From contig JYOD01000062.1 in the NCBI GenBank assembly GCA_000955785.1, positions 18,446-82,445 on the forward strand: 64,000 nt of DNA, in the 5' to 3' direction. Made by a program: the position numbers and the translations under genes. This DNA is from Burkholderiaceae bacterium 16. GTDB taxonomy: Bacteria > Pseudomonadota > Gammaproteobacteria > Burkholderiales > Burkholderiaceae. Below, in pieces: positions 8,231-17,066 of this stretch. The notes under the pieces were generated by a model that did no database searches, was not told the DNA's origin, and saw only the letters and a program-made list of their open reading frames with translations. Each line of letters opens with the position of its first letter. Within the stretch, counting starts at the first letter, position 1.

Positions 8231-9349
8231 ATGCAAATAGGCATCCCGCGTGAGTCGCGGCGAGGCGAGACTCGCGTCGCCGCGACACCGGAGACGGTGA
8301 AGAAGTATGTCGCGCAGGGCCACCAGGTCATCGTGCACGCGGGTGCTGGGGTGCGCGCCAGCCAGCCCGATTCCGCTTACGAGGCCGTGGGCGCCCGTAT
8401 CGGCACCGCCACCGAAGCACTCGGCGCGGACATGGTGCTGAAGGTGCGCGCCGCCGAGGACGCGGAGCTAGCGCAGATGAAGCGTGGAGCCGTGCTGGTG
8501 GGCATGCTCAACCCGTTCGATGCCGTGAACAACGCCCGCATGGCGGCGGCCGGCATCACCGCCTTCGCCCTCGAAGCCGCCCCCCGTACCACCCGTGCGC
8601 AAAGCATGGACGTGCTGTCCTCGCAGGCCAACATCGCCGGCTACAAGGCTGTGCTGGTGGCCGCGCACCACTACCAGCGCTTCATGCCGATGCTGATGAC
8701 CGCCGCCGGCACGGTCAAAGCGGCCCGCGTGCTGATCCTCGGGGCCGGTGTGGCCGGCCTGCAGGCCATCGCCACGGCCAAGCGTCTGGGCGCGGTGATC
8801 GAGGCGTCCGATGTCCGCCCCGCCGTGAAGGAGCAGATCGAGTCGCTGGGCGCCAAGTTCGTCGACGTGCCCTTCCTCACCGACGAGGAACGCGAGATCG
8901 CGCAGGGCGTGGGGGGGTATGCCCGCCCGATGCCGCCGGACTGGATGAAGCGCCAGGCCGAGCTGGTGCACCAGCGCGCGCTGCAGGCCGACATCGTCAT
9001 CACCACCGCGCTGATCCCGGGCCGCAAGGCGCCCGTGCTGTTGCATGAAGCCACCGTCCAGCAGATGAAGCCGGGCTCGGTGGTGGTGGACCTGGCCGCC
9101 GCGCAGGGGGGCAATTGCCCGCTGACGGTGGCCGACGAAGTGGTCGAGCGGCACGCCGTGATCCTCGTCGGCCAAACCAACCTGGCATCGATGGTCGCGG
9201 CGGACGCCTCGGCGCTGTACGCGCGCAACGTGCTCGATTTCCTCAAGCTGATCCTCGACAAGGACGGCCGGATCGTCATCGACAGGCAGGACGACATCGT
9301 CGCCGCCTGCCTGATGACCGGGAATGAGCAAGCCGCGCTGGCGAGCTGA
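8231..9349 (+). CDS. pntAA: NAD(P) transhydrogenase subunit alpha part 1 (NAD-binding domain I)
   Basis: 372-residue soluble subunit that binds NAD(H) in the proton-translocating transhydrogenase, which exchanges hydride between NADH and NADP+ at the cost of proton motive force. Seen: MQIGIPRESRRGETRVAATP at the start, RTTRAQSMDVLSSQANIAGY, the Rossmann glycines VLILGAGVAGLQAIATAKRL and the C-terminal GQTNLASMVAADASALYARN. Ribosome site GGAG precedes the ATG at 8231. Alpha is split into two genes here, as in Rhodospirillum and many proteobacteria. First gene of pntAA-pntAB-pntB. Confidence 0.97.
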   Translation: MQIGIPRESRRGETRVAATPETVKKYVAQGHQVIVHAGAGVRASQPDSAYEAVGARIGTATEALGADMVLKVRAAEDAELAQMKRGAVLVGMLNPFDAVNNARMAAAGITAFALEAAPRTTRAQSMDVLSSQANIAGYKAVLVAAHHYQRFMPMLMTAAGTVKAARVLILGAGVAGLQAIATAKRLGAVIEASDVRPAVKEQIESLGAKFVDVPFLTDEEREIAQGVGGYARPMPPDWMKRQAELVHQRALQADIVITTALIPGRKAPVLLHEATVQQMKPGSVVVDLAAAQGGNCPLTVADEVVERHAVILVGQTNLASMVAADASALYARNVLDFLKLILDKDGRIVIDRQDDIVAACLMTGNEQAALAS

Positions 9350-9371
9350 AAGAAGGAGCAAGGAGACTTCG

Positions 9372-9740
9372 ATGGACATAATCAATCACACGGTGATCAA
9401 CCTGATCATCTTCGTGCTGGCGATCTACGTGGGCTACCACGTGGTCTGGACGGTCACGCCGGCACTGCACACGCCGCTGATGGCCGTGACCAATGCGATC
9501 TCGGCGATCATCATCGTCGGCGCCATGCTGGCAGCCGGGCTAACCGAGGGGACGACCGGGCGGGTCATGGGCGCGCTGGCAGTCGGGCTAGCCGCCGTCA
9601 ACGTGTTCGGTGGCTTCCTCGTCACGCAGCGCATGCTGGAGATGTTCAAGAAAAAAGCGCCCAAGGCCGAAGGCAAGACCCAAGTCGGGGCGCAAGACGG
9701 CGCGGCAGTGGGCGGCAAGCTGGCGGAGACGACGCGATGA
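9372..9740 (+). CDS. pntAB: NAD(P) transhydrogenase subunit alpha part 2 (membrane domain II)
   Basis: 122 residues with three to four hydrophobic helices (INLIIFVLAIYVGYHVVWTV, VTNAISAIIIVGAMLAAGLT, VMGALAVGLAAVNVFGGFLV). The TPALHTPLMAVTNAIS motif is diagnostic of the PntAB proton-channel domain. The C-terminal tail after about residue 97 is hydrophilic and lysine-rich. GGAG lies before the ATG at 9372, and the 3' end overlaps the pntB start by four bases (ATGA), implying coupled translation. Confidence 0.96.
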   Translation: MDIINHTVINLIIFVLAIYVGYHVVWTVTPALHTPLMAVTNAISAIIIVGAMLAAGLTEGTTGRVMGALAVGLAAVNVFGGFLVTQRMLEMFKKKAPKAEGKTQVGAQDGAAVGGKLAETTR

Positions 9741-11209
9741 ACGGCATCTCGATGAATTCGGTCACACTGCTCTACCTGGCGGCCTCGGTCTGCTTCATCC
9801 AAGCCCTGAAAGGGTTGTCGCATCCCGCCTCGGCACGCAAGGGCAATGCCTTCGGCATGATCGGCATGGCGCTCGCCGTGCTCACCACGGTGGCGCTGAT
9901 CGCCACGCTGAAAAGCGAGTTCCCGGCCTCCGGCACGGTGCAGTCGTCAATCGGCACCGGACTCGCGCTGATCCTGGCAGCGCTCGTGGTCGGTGCCGGC
10001 GTCGGCGCCTACGTGGCCAAGAAGGTCGAGATGACCAAGATGCCCGAACTGGTCGCGGCGATGCACTCGCTAATCGGCCTGGCGGCGGTCTGCATCGCGG
10101 TGGCGGCGGTGGCCGAGCCCTCTGCCTTCGGCATCGCCCCGGCAGGCTCGCACCTGATCCCGACCGGCAACCGGATCGAGCTCGTCATCGGCTGCTTCGT
10201 CGGCGCCATCACTTTCTCCGGCTCGGTGATCGCCTTCGGCAAGCTTGCCGGGCGCTACAAGTTCCGCCTGTTCCAGGGCGCGCCGGTGGTGTTTACGGGC
10301 CAGCACTGGCTGAACCTGGCGCTGGCCATCGCCATGATCGGCTTTGGTGTGGCCTTCTTCCTCACCCAGGAGTGGGTGCCGTTCCTGGTCATGCTGGCCA
10401 TCGCCTTCGTGCTGGGCGTGATGATCATCATCCCGATCGGCGGTGCCGACATGCCGGTGGTGGTGTCAATGCTGAACTCGTACTCGGGCTGGGCGGCCGC
10501 CGGCATCGGCTTCTCCCTGAACAACCCGATGCTGATCATCGCCGGCTCGCTGGTGGGCTCGTCCGGTGCCATCCTCTCGTACATCATGTGCAAGGCGATG
10601 AACCGCTCGTTCTTCAATGTGATCCTGGGCGGCTTCGGCGCCGACTCCTCGTCGGCGAGCAAGGCCGGCAGTGGCGAGCAGCGCCCGGTCAAGTCGGGCT
10701 CGCCCGACGACGCGGCCTTCCTGATGGGCAACGCCGAGACGGTCATCATCGTGCCGGGCTATGGCCTCGCCGTGGCGCGCGCGCAGCACGCGCTGAAGGA
10801 ACTGACCGAGAATCTGCACGAGAAGGGCGTGACCGTGAAGTACGCGATCCACCCGGTGGCGGGCCGCATGCCGGGCCACATGAACGTGCTGCTTGCCGAG
10901 GCCGAGGTGCCGTACGACCAGGTCTTCGAGATGGAGGACATCAACAGCGAGTTCGGCCAGGCCGACGTGGTGCTGGTGTTGGGCGCCAACGACGTGGTCA
11001 ACCCGGCGGCCAAGACAGACCCGAACTCGCCCATCGCCGGCATGCCGATCCTGGAGGCGTACAAGGCCAATACCGTCATCGTCAACAAGCGCTCGATGGC
11101 GTCCGGCTACGCCGGGCTGGACAACGAGCTGTTCTACATGGACAAGACCATGATGGTGTTTGGCGACGCCAAGAAGGTGGTCGAGGACATGCTGAAGGCG
11201 GTCAAGTAA
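9737..11209 (+). CDS. pntB: NAD(P) transhydrogenase subunit beta
   Basis: 490 residues: eight or nine membrane helices in the N-terminal ~270 residues (domain II), then the NADP(H)-binding domain III with VIIVPGYGLAVARAQHALKE, YAIHPVAGRMPGHMNVLLAE and VLVLGANDVVNPAAKTDPNS. All NADP-binding signature stretches are intact. The last gene of the operon; an inverted repeat at 11294-11320 follows. An alternative start five codons in (MNSVTL) is possible. Confidence 0.97.
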   Translation: MNGISMNSVTLLYLAASVCFIQALKGLSHPASARKGNAFGMIGMALAVLTTVALIATLKSEFPASGTVQSSIGTGLALILAALVVGAGVGAYVAKKVEMTKMPELVAAMHSLIGLAAVCIAVAAVAEPSAFGIAPAGSHLIPTGNRIELVIGCFVGAITFSGSVIAFGKLAGRYKFRLFQGAPVVFTGQHWLNLALAIAMIGFGVAFFLTQEWVPFLVMLAIAFVLGVMIIIPIGGADMPVVVSMLNSYSGWAAAGIGFSLNNPMLIIAGSLVGSSGAILSYIMCKAMNRSFFNVILGGFGADSSSASKAGSGEQRPVKSGSPDDAAFLMGNAETVIIVPGYGLAVARAQHALKELTENLHEKGVTVKYAIHPVAGRMPGHMNVLLAEAEVPYDQVFEMEDINSEFGQADVVLVLGANDVVNPAAKTDPNSPIAGMPILEAYKANTVIVNKRSMASGYAGLDNELFYMDKTMMVFGDAKKVVEDMLKAVK

Positions 11210-11293
11210 GTTGTCGGAGGGGACGGCTCCGCTGCCGCCCGCGAGTGAGGATGCGTCCCCGGGTCGAGGACGGTCGGGAAGGCCTGGCCTTCT

Positions 11294-11320
11294 GCCAGAT
11301 CGGCGCACGACCGATCTGGC
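11294..11320. repeat. Perfect inverted repeat downstream of pntB
   Basis: Arms GCCAGATCGG and CCGATCTGGC separated by seven bases. There is no T-run on either side. It could be a Rho-independent-like 3' hairpin for pnt or an operator/enhancer site for the sigma-54 promoter about 440 bases downstream. Confidence 0.5.
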
Positions 11321-11754
11321 TTGAAAGCGCCAGGGCCGGGCGGTCGTCACTGCAAAGGGTATCGACTGCCGGGCCATTCGTCCCCTGCCCTCTCCCGCCG
11401 CCCATCAGCGAGCGAAAGCAACAGCCCTTCGCAGAGAACGGCGCGCTCCAAGGCATGCAGCATGCCGGATATTGCCTCGGCAAGGCCCGTTCGCGAAACC
11501 TGTCTTTCCATCGCCTTCAAGTGTGAGCCACCTGAAGACGGGTTTCATGTCCTCCCGGTTCGGTGTCCTCGCCGACTACACATTGTTGTCGCCCGGACCG
11601 CCATGGACACAGCGAATACGGTCCAAAGTCCGGCGCCGCCATCCACTTGTTTGGCCTCCCGCGGAGGGCGTATCGCCGCAAAGGCCCGCCAGATCGATGT
11701 TTGCGGCGCTCGAGGAAGACCTGCATGACTCGTCGCGGCTTCCGTTCCCGTCAT

Positions 11755-11770
11755 TGGCACAGGCCTTGCA
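11755..11770 (+). promoter_or_regulatory. Consensus sigma-54 promoter of the alicyclic-acid operon
   Basis: TGGCAC-AGGCC-TTGCA is an exact match to the -24/-12 element. It ends 34 bases before the ATG of the first operon gene at 11805, the ideal position for transcription start near 11782. No competing sigma-70 promoter is obvious. This makes the whole nine-gene operon dependent on a sigma-54 activator, of which one is encoded at 250-1935. Confidence 0.75.
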
Positions 11771-11804
11771 GTAAGAGACGTACTCGCATTGGACTCGACT
11801 CGAA

Positions 11805-13034
11805 ATGGACACACTGAAGACACTTCCCCTCCAGGCGCCCGGTACTGGCCACTCCTGCTTGCAGGGCATCCGCGTCCTGGATTTCACCACTTCGGTAGCC
11901 GGCCCCTACGGCACCCTCTTACTCGCCGATCTTGGTGCGGATGTCATCAAGGTGGAGAAACGCCAGGGCGGCGACGACACGCGCAGCTGGGGCCCTCCCT
12001 TCCTCGACGGCGAGTCGCTGTGGTTCCTAAGCATGAACCGCAACAAGCAAAGCATGACCATCGATCTTTTGCGCCCGGAAGGTCAGCGCGTGGCCCATGA
12101 TCTGGCGCGTGGCGCCGACGTCGTGGTGCTCAACACGACCCAGCGCGTGCAGGAAAAGCTCGGCCTCGACTATGCCACGCTGAAGGCCATCAATCCCCGG
12201 CTGGTCCACGTGTCCGTGACGGGCTTCGGCCTGCAGGGCGGGCGAGCCGACCTGCCGTGCTACGACCTCATCGCCGAGGGCTACTCAGGCGTAATGCACC
12301 TGACCGGCGAGGCGGATCGTCCGCCCCAGAAGGTAGGCACGCCCGCCGCCGATCTACTGGCCGGCCAGGACATCGCAATGGCCACGCTGGCGGCACTCTT
12401 CGAACGCACACGCACGGGCGTCGGTAGGCAGATTGACATCTCCATGGTCGCCACCATGGCCCGGTTCATGTCGCCCCGGATCGTGCCTTACCTGGGCTCC
12501 GGCGAATCGCCGAACCGCTCGGGCGGCACCGACTCCGTGATCGCCATCTACCAGGTCTTCGAGACTGCCGACTTCCCCATCACGCTCGGACTCGGCAACG
12601 ATGCCATCTGGCGGCGCTTCTGGACCGCCGTGGGACGTCCCGAGTATGGCCAGCAAGCCTGCTTCGAAACCAATGCGAAGCGGCGCGAGGCGCGCGAGTC
12701 GATCGTGCGGGTCATCGCCGAACTGCTGGCAACGCAGCCGCGGGAACACTGGCTGGCTTTATTCGCCAAACACCGCATCCCCGCCGGCCCCATCAACAGC
12801 ATCGACCAACTCACCGCCGACACCCCCCTGCGCGAAGATGGCATGTTCTTCGCCATGCAGGGCACCGCTGGCCTAGTGCCGCAGGTCGGCCTCGGGATTC
12901 GCTTCGACGGCAACAGTGCCGTACTGAGAACGTCGCCTCCGGCCTTGGGCCAGGACACCGAACGCATCCTCAGGGAGGAACTTTCCATGTCCGCGACCTG
13001 TATCGCGGGCCTCATCGACTCGGAAATCATCTGA
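11805..13034 (+). CDS. CaiB/BaiF-type CoA transferase (family III)
   Basis: 409 residues. Typical start of family III CoA transferases: IRVLDFTTSVAGPYGTLLLA, then DLGADVIKVEKRQGGDDTR, LSMNRNKQSMTIDL, and the segment AADLLAGQDIAMATLAALFE, where the catalytic Asp is expected. It would move CoA from an acyl-CoA donor to a free carboxylate. As first gene of the operon it gives an ATP-free activation route for the substrate in addition to the ligase at 13843. The donor and acceptor cannot be read from sequence. Confidence 0.92.
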   Translation: MDTLKTLPLQAPGTGHSCLQGIRVLDFTTSVAGPYGTLLLADLGADVIKVEKRQGGDDTRSWGPPFLDGESLWFLSMNRNKQSMTIDLLRPEGQRVAHDLARGADVVVLNTTQRVQEKLGLDYATLKAINPRLVHVSVTGFGLQGGRADLPCYDLIAEGYSGVMHLTGEADRPPQKVGTPAADLLAGQDIAMATLAALFERTRTGVGRQIDISMVATMARFMSPRIVPYLGSGESPNRSGGTDSVIAIYQVFETADFPITLGLGNDAIWRRFWTAVGRPEYGQQACFETNAKRREARESIVRVIAELLATQPREHWLALFAKHRIPAGPINSIDQLTADTPLREDGMFFAMQGTAGLVPQVGLGIRFDGNSAVLRTSPPALGQDTERILREELSMSATCIAGLIDSEII

Positions 13035-13046
13035 TCAGGAGACACC

Positions 13047-13826
13047 ATGCCCTACACCGAGATTATCTACAAAGAAGACGGACCCATCGGCACCATCACG
13101 CTGAACCGTCCCCATGACGGCAACATGTTCACGGAGACCATGTGCCACGAGATCCGCGACTGCATCAACGAGATCCGCCGGGAGACGCGTACGCGTGTCA
13201 TCGTAATTACCGGAGCGGGCGACAAGTTCTTCTGCGCCGGCGGGCGCAAGGATGGGATGCAGGACACCACGCTCTATGCCGGCGTACTGCCGACGCTGGA
13301 GATGTACGAAAGCATCGACCGCCTGCAGAAGCCGGTGATTGCCTCGGTAAACGGCTATGCCGTGGGAGGCGGGAACGTGTTGCAGGTGGTCTGTGACCTG
13401 ACCATTGCCAAGGAAACCGCCATCTTCCGTCAGGTTGGCCCGATGGTAGGCAGCTTCGACGCCGGCTATGGCACCTGGTATCTGGAAGACCTTGTCGGGA
13501 AGAAGCGTGCCAAGGATATCTGGTACCGCAACCCGAAGATCACGGCGCGCGAAGCCCTGGAAATGGGGCTCGTCAACTGCGTCGTGCCCGATGACCAGCT
13601 GGCCGCTGCGACACGCGCGTATGCGCTGGAAGTCGCCGAGCGCGGCGCCTTCGCGCTGGCATCGCTGAAAAGCGCGTTCAACGCCCGTCATGGCGGCGTC
13701 AGCGGCCTGTCCCGCATGGCCCACGACCTGCTGCTGCGCGGCTACCTGAATTCCGGCGAACACGACGAACTCGCTGCCGCCTTTACCGAACGCCGCAAGC
13801 CGGACCCGTCCAGGTTCGGTCATTGA
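13047..13826 (+). CDS. BadI/MenB-type ring-cleaving enoyl-CoA hydratase family hydrolase
   Basis: 259-residue crotonase-fold protein. It is not an ordinary hydratase: QVGPMVGSFDAGYGTWYLED followed by LVGKKRAKDIWY and ALEMGLVNCVVP is the hallmark of the MenB (naphthoate synthase)/BadI (2-ketocyclohexanecarboxyl-CoA hydrolase) subgroup. Neighbouring ligase, dehydrogenase, hydratase and SDR genes match the bad/ali set of Rhodopseudomonas palustris, and no menaquinone genes are nearby. I therefore infer the BadI role: hydrolytic opening of a 2-oxocyclohexane-carboxyl-CoA ring to pimeloyl-CoA. The usual crotonase glutamates are replaced, as in that subgroup. Confidence 0.8.
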   Translation: MPYTEIIYKEDGPIGTITLNRPHDGNMFTETMCHEIRDCINEIRRETRTRVIVITGAGDKFFCAGGRKDGMQDTTLYAGVLPTLEMYESIDRLQKPVIASVNGYAVGGGNVLQVVCDLTIAKETAIFRQVGPMVGSFDAGYGTWYLEDLVGKKRAKDIWYRNPKITAREALEMGLVNCVVPDDQLAAATRAYALEVAERGAFALASLKSAFNARHGGVSGLSRMAHDLLLRGYLNSGEHDELAAAFTERRKPDPSRFGH

Positions 13827-13842
13827 AGCCCGGGTGAACATC

Positions 13843-15525
13843 ATGCAAAACATCCTGACGCTCCACAATCCACAGAACGCGCGGGACTACTACCTGTCGG
13901 GAGTCTGGCAGCAGGAGACGCTCTACACGCTGGCGCGCCGCCATTCGCGGGAACGCTCCACATCCTGCGCGCTGCGCGACGCCGATGTCCGGCTCACCTG
14001 GCGCGAGGTGGTCGACTGGGTGGACAGCGTAGCGGAGGCGCTGCACCGCCAGGGACTGAAGCCGGGCGACCGCGTCGCCATCTGGCTGCCGAACGTAGTA
14101 CAGGCGACGATCGTCTTCCTGGCCTGTTCGCGCAATGGCTATGTCTGCTGCCCCTCGCTGCACCAGAACTACACCGTCGATGAGATTTGCACGCTTCTGA
14201 ACCGCATCCAGTGTCGAGCGCTGTTTGCAATGTCCGGCTTCGGCGCGGATGCCGACCGGCACTCGATCTTTGCGCGCGTCCCGGACATTCCCATGCTGAC
14301 CGCGATGTTCGCCATGCCAGCACAAAACAGCGGCGACGTCTCCCTGCCACCGGGCACGCATCCGTTCCCCGATCGCCAGCCGCCTGCCGCACTGTCGTCG
14401 CCTGACCTGAACCCGGACAAGATCGTCTATCTGGCCTTCACGTCCGGCACAACCGGACTGCCCAAGGGCGTCATGCACAGTGACAACACGCTGCTGGCCA
14501 ACGGTCGCGCGCTCGTCGAGGACTGGGGACATTCCATCGACACCACCGTGCTGACGCTGAGCCCGATGAGCCATCACATCGCCACTGTGGCGCTGGAGCA
14601 GGTGCTGGTCGCTGGCGCGGAACTCGCCATGACCAACCTACGCGCCGGCAAGCACGCACTCGACTGGATCCTCGAAACCGGCGCGACGTATGTCATGGGC
14701 GTTCCCACGCATGCGATGGACATTCTTCAGGCCGTGCGCGACCGCAACCTGACGTCCCTTGGCGACGTCCGCACGTTCTATATGGCCGGCTCCGCCATTC
14801 CGCGCGACGTGGCGCAGAAATTCGTCAGCCTCGCCGTCACGCCGCAGAACGTCTACGGCATGACCGAAAACGGATCGCACAACTACACCGTTCCGACGGA
14901 TACGGCCGAAACGATCGTCTCGACGTGCGGGCGCGCGTGCCGCGGCTATGAGGTCCGCCTGTGGAAGCAGGACAAACCGGACGTCGAAGCGGAGGCCGGA
15001 GAGATCGGCGAGATCGGTGGCCGTGGCGGCTTGCTGATGCTGGGCTACTTCAGCAATCAGGTCGCCACGGAAACGTCGTTCAACATTCAGGGCTGGTTCA
15101 TGAGCGGCGACCTCGGCATCCTTGACGAAAGCGGATGCATCGTGATCGTTGGCCGCAAGAAGGACCTGATCATCCGCGGCGGTCACAACATCCATCCGGC
15201 ACGCATCGAGGAACTCGCCATGCGGCACCCGCTGGTGGAACGCGCCGCCGCCTATCCCGTGCAGGACGAGCGGCTCGGCGAGAAGGTGTGCCTTGCGGTA
15301 ACGGTCCGCGCCGGCCAGTCACTCGCTCCGGATGACATGCTGGCGCATCTGGCCCACAGCAGCCTGTCGAAGTACGACATGCCGGAATACTTCCTGGCCC
15401 TGGACCGGTTCCCGCTTACGGCCAGCGGCAAGGTACTGAAGCGCGACCTGGTCGAGATGACACGACAAGGCGACCTGAAGCCGATCCCTGTCCGCTACAA
15501 GGCACAGGCCACCGTAGGAGCATAA
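13843..15525 (+). CDS. Acyl-CoA ligase (AMP-forming), cyclohexanecarboxylate-type candidate
   Basis: About 560 residues with the full adenylate-forming set: P-loop LAFTSGTTGLPKGVMHSDN, YGMTENGSHNYTVPTDTAET, GWFMSGDLGILDESG and GRKKDLIIRGGHNIHPARIE, ending in SGKVLKRDL with the C-terminal catalytic lysine. It converts a carboxylic acid, ATP and CoA to acyl-CoA, AMP and PPi. Its length and context match AliA, the cyclohexanecarboxylate-CoA ligase. The start is the ATG at 13843; a GTG three codons upstream (13834) is possible. It ends two bases before the next gene. Confidence 0.88.
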   Translation: MQNILTLHNPQNARDYYLSGVWQQETLYTLARRHSRERSTSCALRDADVRLTWREVVDWVDSVAEALHRQGLKPGDRVAIWLPNVVQATIVFLACSRNGYVCCPSLHQNYTVDEICTLLNRIQCRALFAMSGFGADADRHSIFARVPDIPMLTAMFAMPAQNSGDVSLPPGTHPFPDRQPPAALSSPDLNPDKIVYLAFTSGTTGLPKGVMHSDNTLLANGRALVEDWGHSIDTTVLTLSPMSHHIATVALEQVLVAGAELAMTNLRAGKHALDWILETGATYVMGVPTHAMDILQAVRDRNLTSLGDVRTFYMAGSAIPRDVAQKFVSLAVTPQNVYGMTENGSHNYTVPTDTAETIVSTCGRACRGYEVRLWKQDKPDVEAEAGEIGEIGGRGGLLMLGYFSNQVATETSFNIQGWFMSGDLGILDESGCIVIVGRKKDLIIRGGHNIHPARIEELAMRHPLVERAAAYPVQDERLGEKVCLAVTVRAGQSLAPDDMLAHLAHSSLSKYDMPEYFLALDRFPLTASGKVLKRDLVEMTRQGDLKPIPVRYKAQATVGA

Positions 15526-15527
15526 CC

Positions 15528-16298
15528 GTGTCAATCGATATCAAGTTCGACGGTCCCTGGGCGATCCTTACGCTCAACAGGCCCGAGGCGCTCAACGCGC
15601 TGCAGTTCAGGATGATCGAGGCGCTGTCCTATGCGCTCGACAGGGTGCGCGCCTCGGACGCGCGCGCGCTGATTGTCACCGGCGCAGGACCGAAGGCGTT
15701 CTGCGCCGGGGCCGACATCAAGGAACTCATGGACCGCAGCCTGCTGGATCAGCGCCTTGGCGCGCAGCTTGGCCAGCGCACCTTCGACAAGATCGCGAAG
15801 CTGGCGATCCCTTCGGTGGCGGTGATCCACGGCTTTGCCTTCGGGGGCGGCCTTGAGCTGGCGATGGCCTGCACTTTCCGGATCGCGACAGCACAGGCTC
15901 GCATGGGCCTGCCTGAAATCAAGCTGGGCCTGATTCCCGGCTACGGCGGCACGCAGCGTCTTCCCCGCCTGGTCGGCGAGGCCCGCGCGCTGGAATTGGT
16001 GATGTCTGGGCGGACTGTGGATGCCGTCGAGGCCGAACGCTCGGGACTGGTGAACCGCTTGGTGCCCGACGGAAACCCCGTCGAGCTGGGCAAGGCGTTC
16101 CTGTCCGAGTTCACCGGCTACAGCCGCTGCGCCTCGCTCTTCGCCCGTGAAGCGGTCGTGCGGGGGATGGCGACGACGCTCGACGCCGGACTCGAGGTCG
16201 AGGCCGACCTGTCCACGCTGGCCTACCAGACGGAAGACGCCGTTGAGGGCATGGGCGCCTTTGTCGAGAAGCGCACACCGGAGTTCAAGGATGCCTGA
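15528..16298 (+). CDS. Enoyl-CoA hydratase (BadK-like candidate)
   Basis: 256 residues, GTG start two bases after the ligase stop. Crotonase fold with oxyanion-hole stretch AFCAGADIKEL and both catalytic glutamates in context (FGGGLELAMACTFRI and MGLPEIKLGLIPGYGGTQRL). It should hydrate a 2-enoyl-CoA to the 3-hydroxyacyl-CoA. In this operon the natural substrate would be cyclohex-1-ene-1-carboxyl-CoA, as for BadK. The 3' end overlaps the next gene by eight bases. Confidence 0.88.
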   Translation: MSIDIKFDGPWAILTLNRPEALNALQFRMIEALSYALDRVRASDARALIVTGAGPKAFCAGADIKELMDRSLLDQRLGAQLGQRTFDKIAKLAIPSVAVIHGFAFGGGLELAMACTFRIATAQARMGLPEIKLGLIPGYGGTQRLPRLVGEARALELVMSGRTVDAVEAERSGLVNRLVPDGNPVELGKAFLSEFTGYSRCASLFAREAVVRGMATTLDAGLEVEADLSTLAYQTEDAVEGMGAFVEKRTPEFKDA

Positions 16299-17046
16299 GT
16301 TCAAGCAAGGTACGGTCATCGTGACCGGAGGCAGCCGGGGCATCGGTGCCTCGATTTCCGTGGAACTGGCGCGCGTCGGGCTGCATGTCGCGTGCCTCTC
16401 GCGTTCGGGCGAATTGCCCCCCGACAGCGGGCTGGATGTCGAGGCGCAGAAGCGGCTGACCGGCTTGCGTTGCGACATCAACGACGCGGCGTCGGTCGAG
16501 AGCGCCTTTGCCGCAGTGGCGGCACGGTTCGGGCTGCCGGTCATCGGGCTCGTGAACAACGCCGGCATACACCTGCAGGGACCATCTGCCACATTCCCGA
16601 TCGTCGATTTCGACCGCGTGATGCAGACGAACGCCTCGTCGGTACTGCGTGCCAGCCAGGTGGCCTACCCCTTTCTCCGCGAGGCCGGATCCGCGCTCAT
16701 CGTCAATATCGGCTCGTTTTACGACAAGCTCGGTGTGCGCGGCAACGTCGCCTACTGCGCGTCCAAGGCGGCCGTGGGGGCGATCTCGCGCTGCCTGGCT
16801 GTCGAATGGGCGCGTGACGGCATCCAGGTCGTCAATATCGCGCCAGGCTATATCGAAACGGACCTGAACCGCGACGAAATGAACGAAGGCGCCCTGCAGG
16901 CGTTCCTGAAGAGGCGCATTCCCACCGGCGGCCCCGCTCGGTCCGAAGACATCGGACGTCTCGCCGCCATGCTGTTCCAGCTTCCGGGGCGCTTCCTGAC
17001 GGGCGAAACGATCTACGTCGATGGCGGCCAGGGCATGGCGCTGTAA
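16291..17046 (+). CDS. Short-chain dehydrogenase/reductase (BadH-like candidate)
   Basis: 251-residue classical SDR: cofactor loop VIVTGGSRGIGASISVELAR, NNAG motif (LVNNAGIHLQG), catalytic Ser in NIGSFYDKLG and YCASK as the YxxxK pair, ending in the usual TGETIYVDGGQGMAL. It probably oxidises the ring hydroxyl of 2-hydroxycyclohexanecarboxyl-CoA with NAD+, the step before ring cleavage. It starts inside the end of the hydratase gene, implying coupled translation. Confidence 0.88.
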   Translation: MPEFKQGTVIVTGGSRGIGASISVELARVGLHVACLSRSGELPPDSGLDVEAQKRLTGLRCDINDAASVESAFAAVAARFGLPVIGLVNNAGIHLQGPSATFPIVDFDRVMQTNASSVLRASQVAYPFLREAGSALIVNIGSFYDKLGVRGNVAYCASKAAVGAISRCLAVEWARDGIQVVNIAPGYIETDLNRDEMNEGALQAFLKRRIPTGGPARSEDIGRLAAMLFQLPGRFLTGETIYVDGGQGMAL

Positions 17047-17066
17047 CGGTATTCACGGAGGACGAC

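Larger units (their letters stand above)
11210..11804. other. Intergenic region between pntB and the alicyclic-acid operon
   Basis: About 600 bases without a supported gene. It contains a perfect inverted repeat at 11294-11320 and a consensus sigma-54 promoter at 11755-11770. Upstream activator sites for the sigma-54 enhancer-binding protein would be expected here, but I could not identify one with confidence. Confidence 0.6.

Noticed and set aside
8468..9385. Minus-strand frames opposite pntAA
   Set aside because: Shadow of pntAA; composition (H, R, G, D) is typical of antisense frames in GC-rich genes.
9610..11526. 638-codon plus frame covering pntB
   Set aside because: Arg/Gly-rich translation without domains, in another frame of the clearly coding pntB.
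13047..13826. Naphthoate synthase (menB) for menaquinone synthesis
   Set aside because: Subgroup motifs fit MenB and BadI alike, but no other men gene is present and all neighbours are acyl-CoA catabolic genes.
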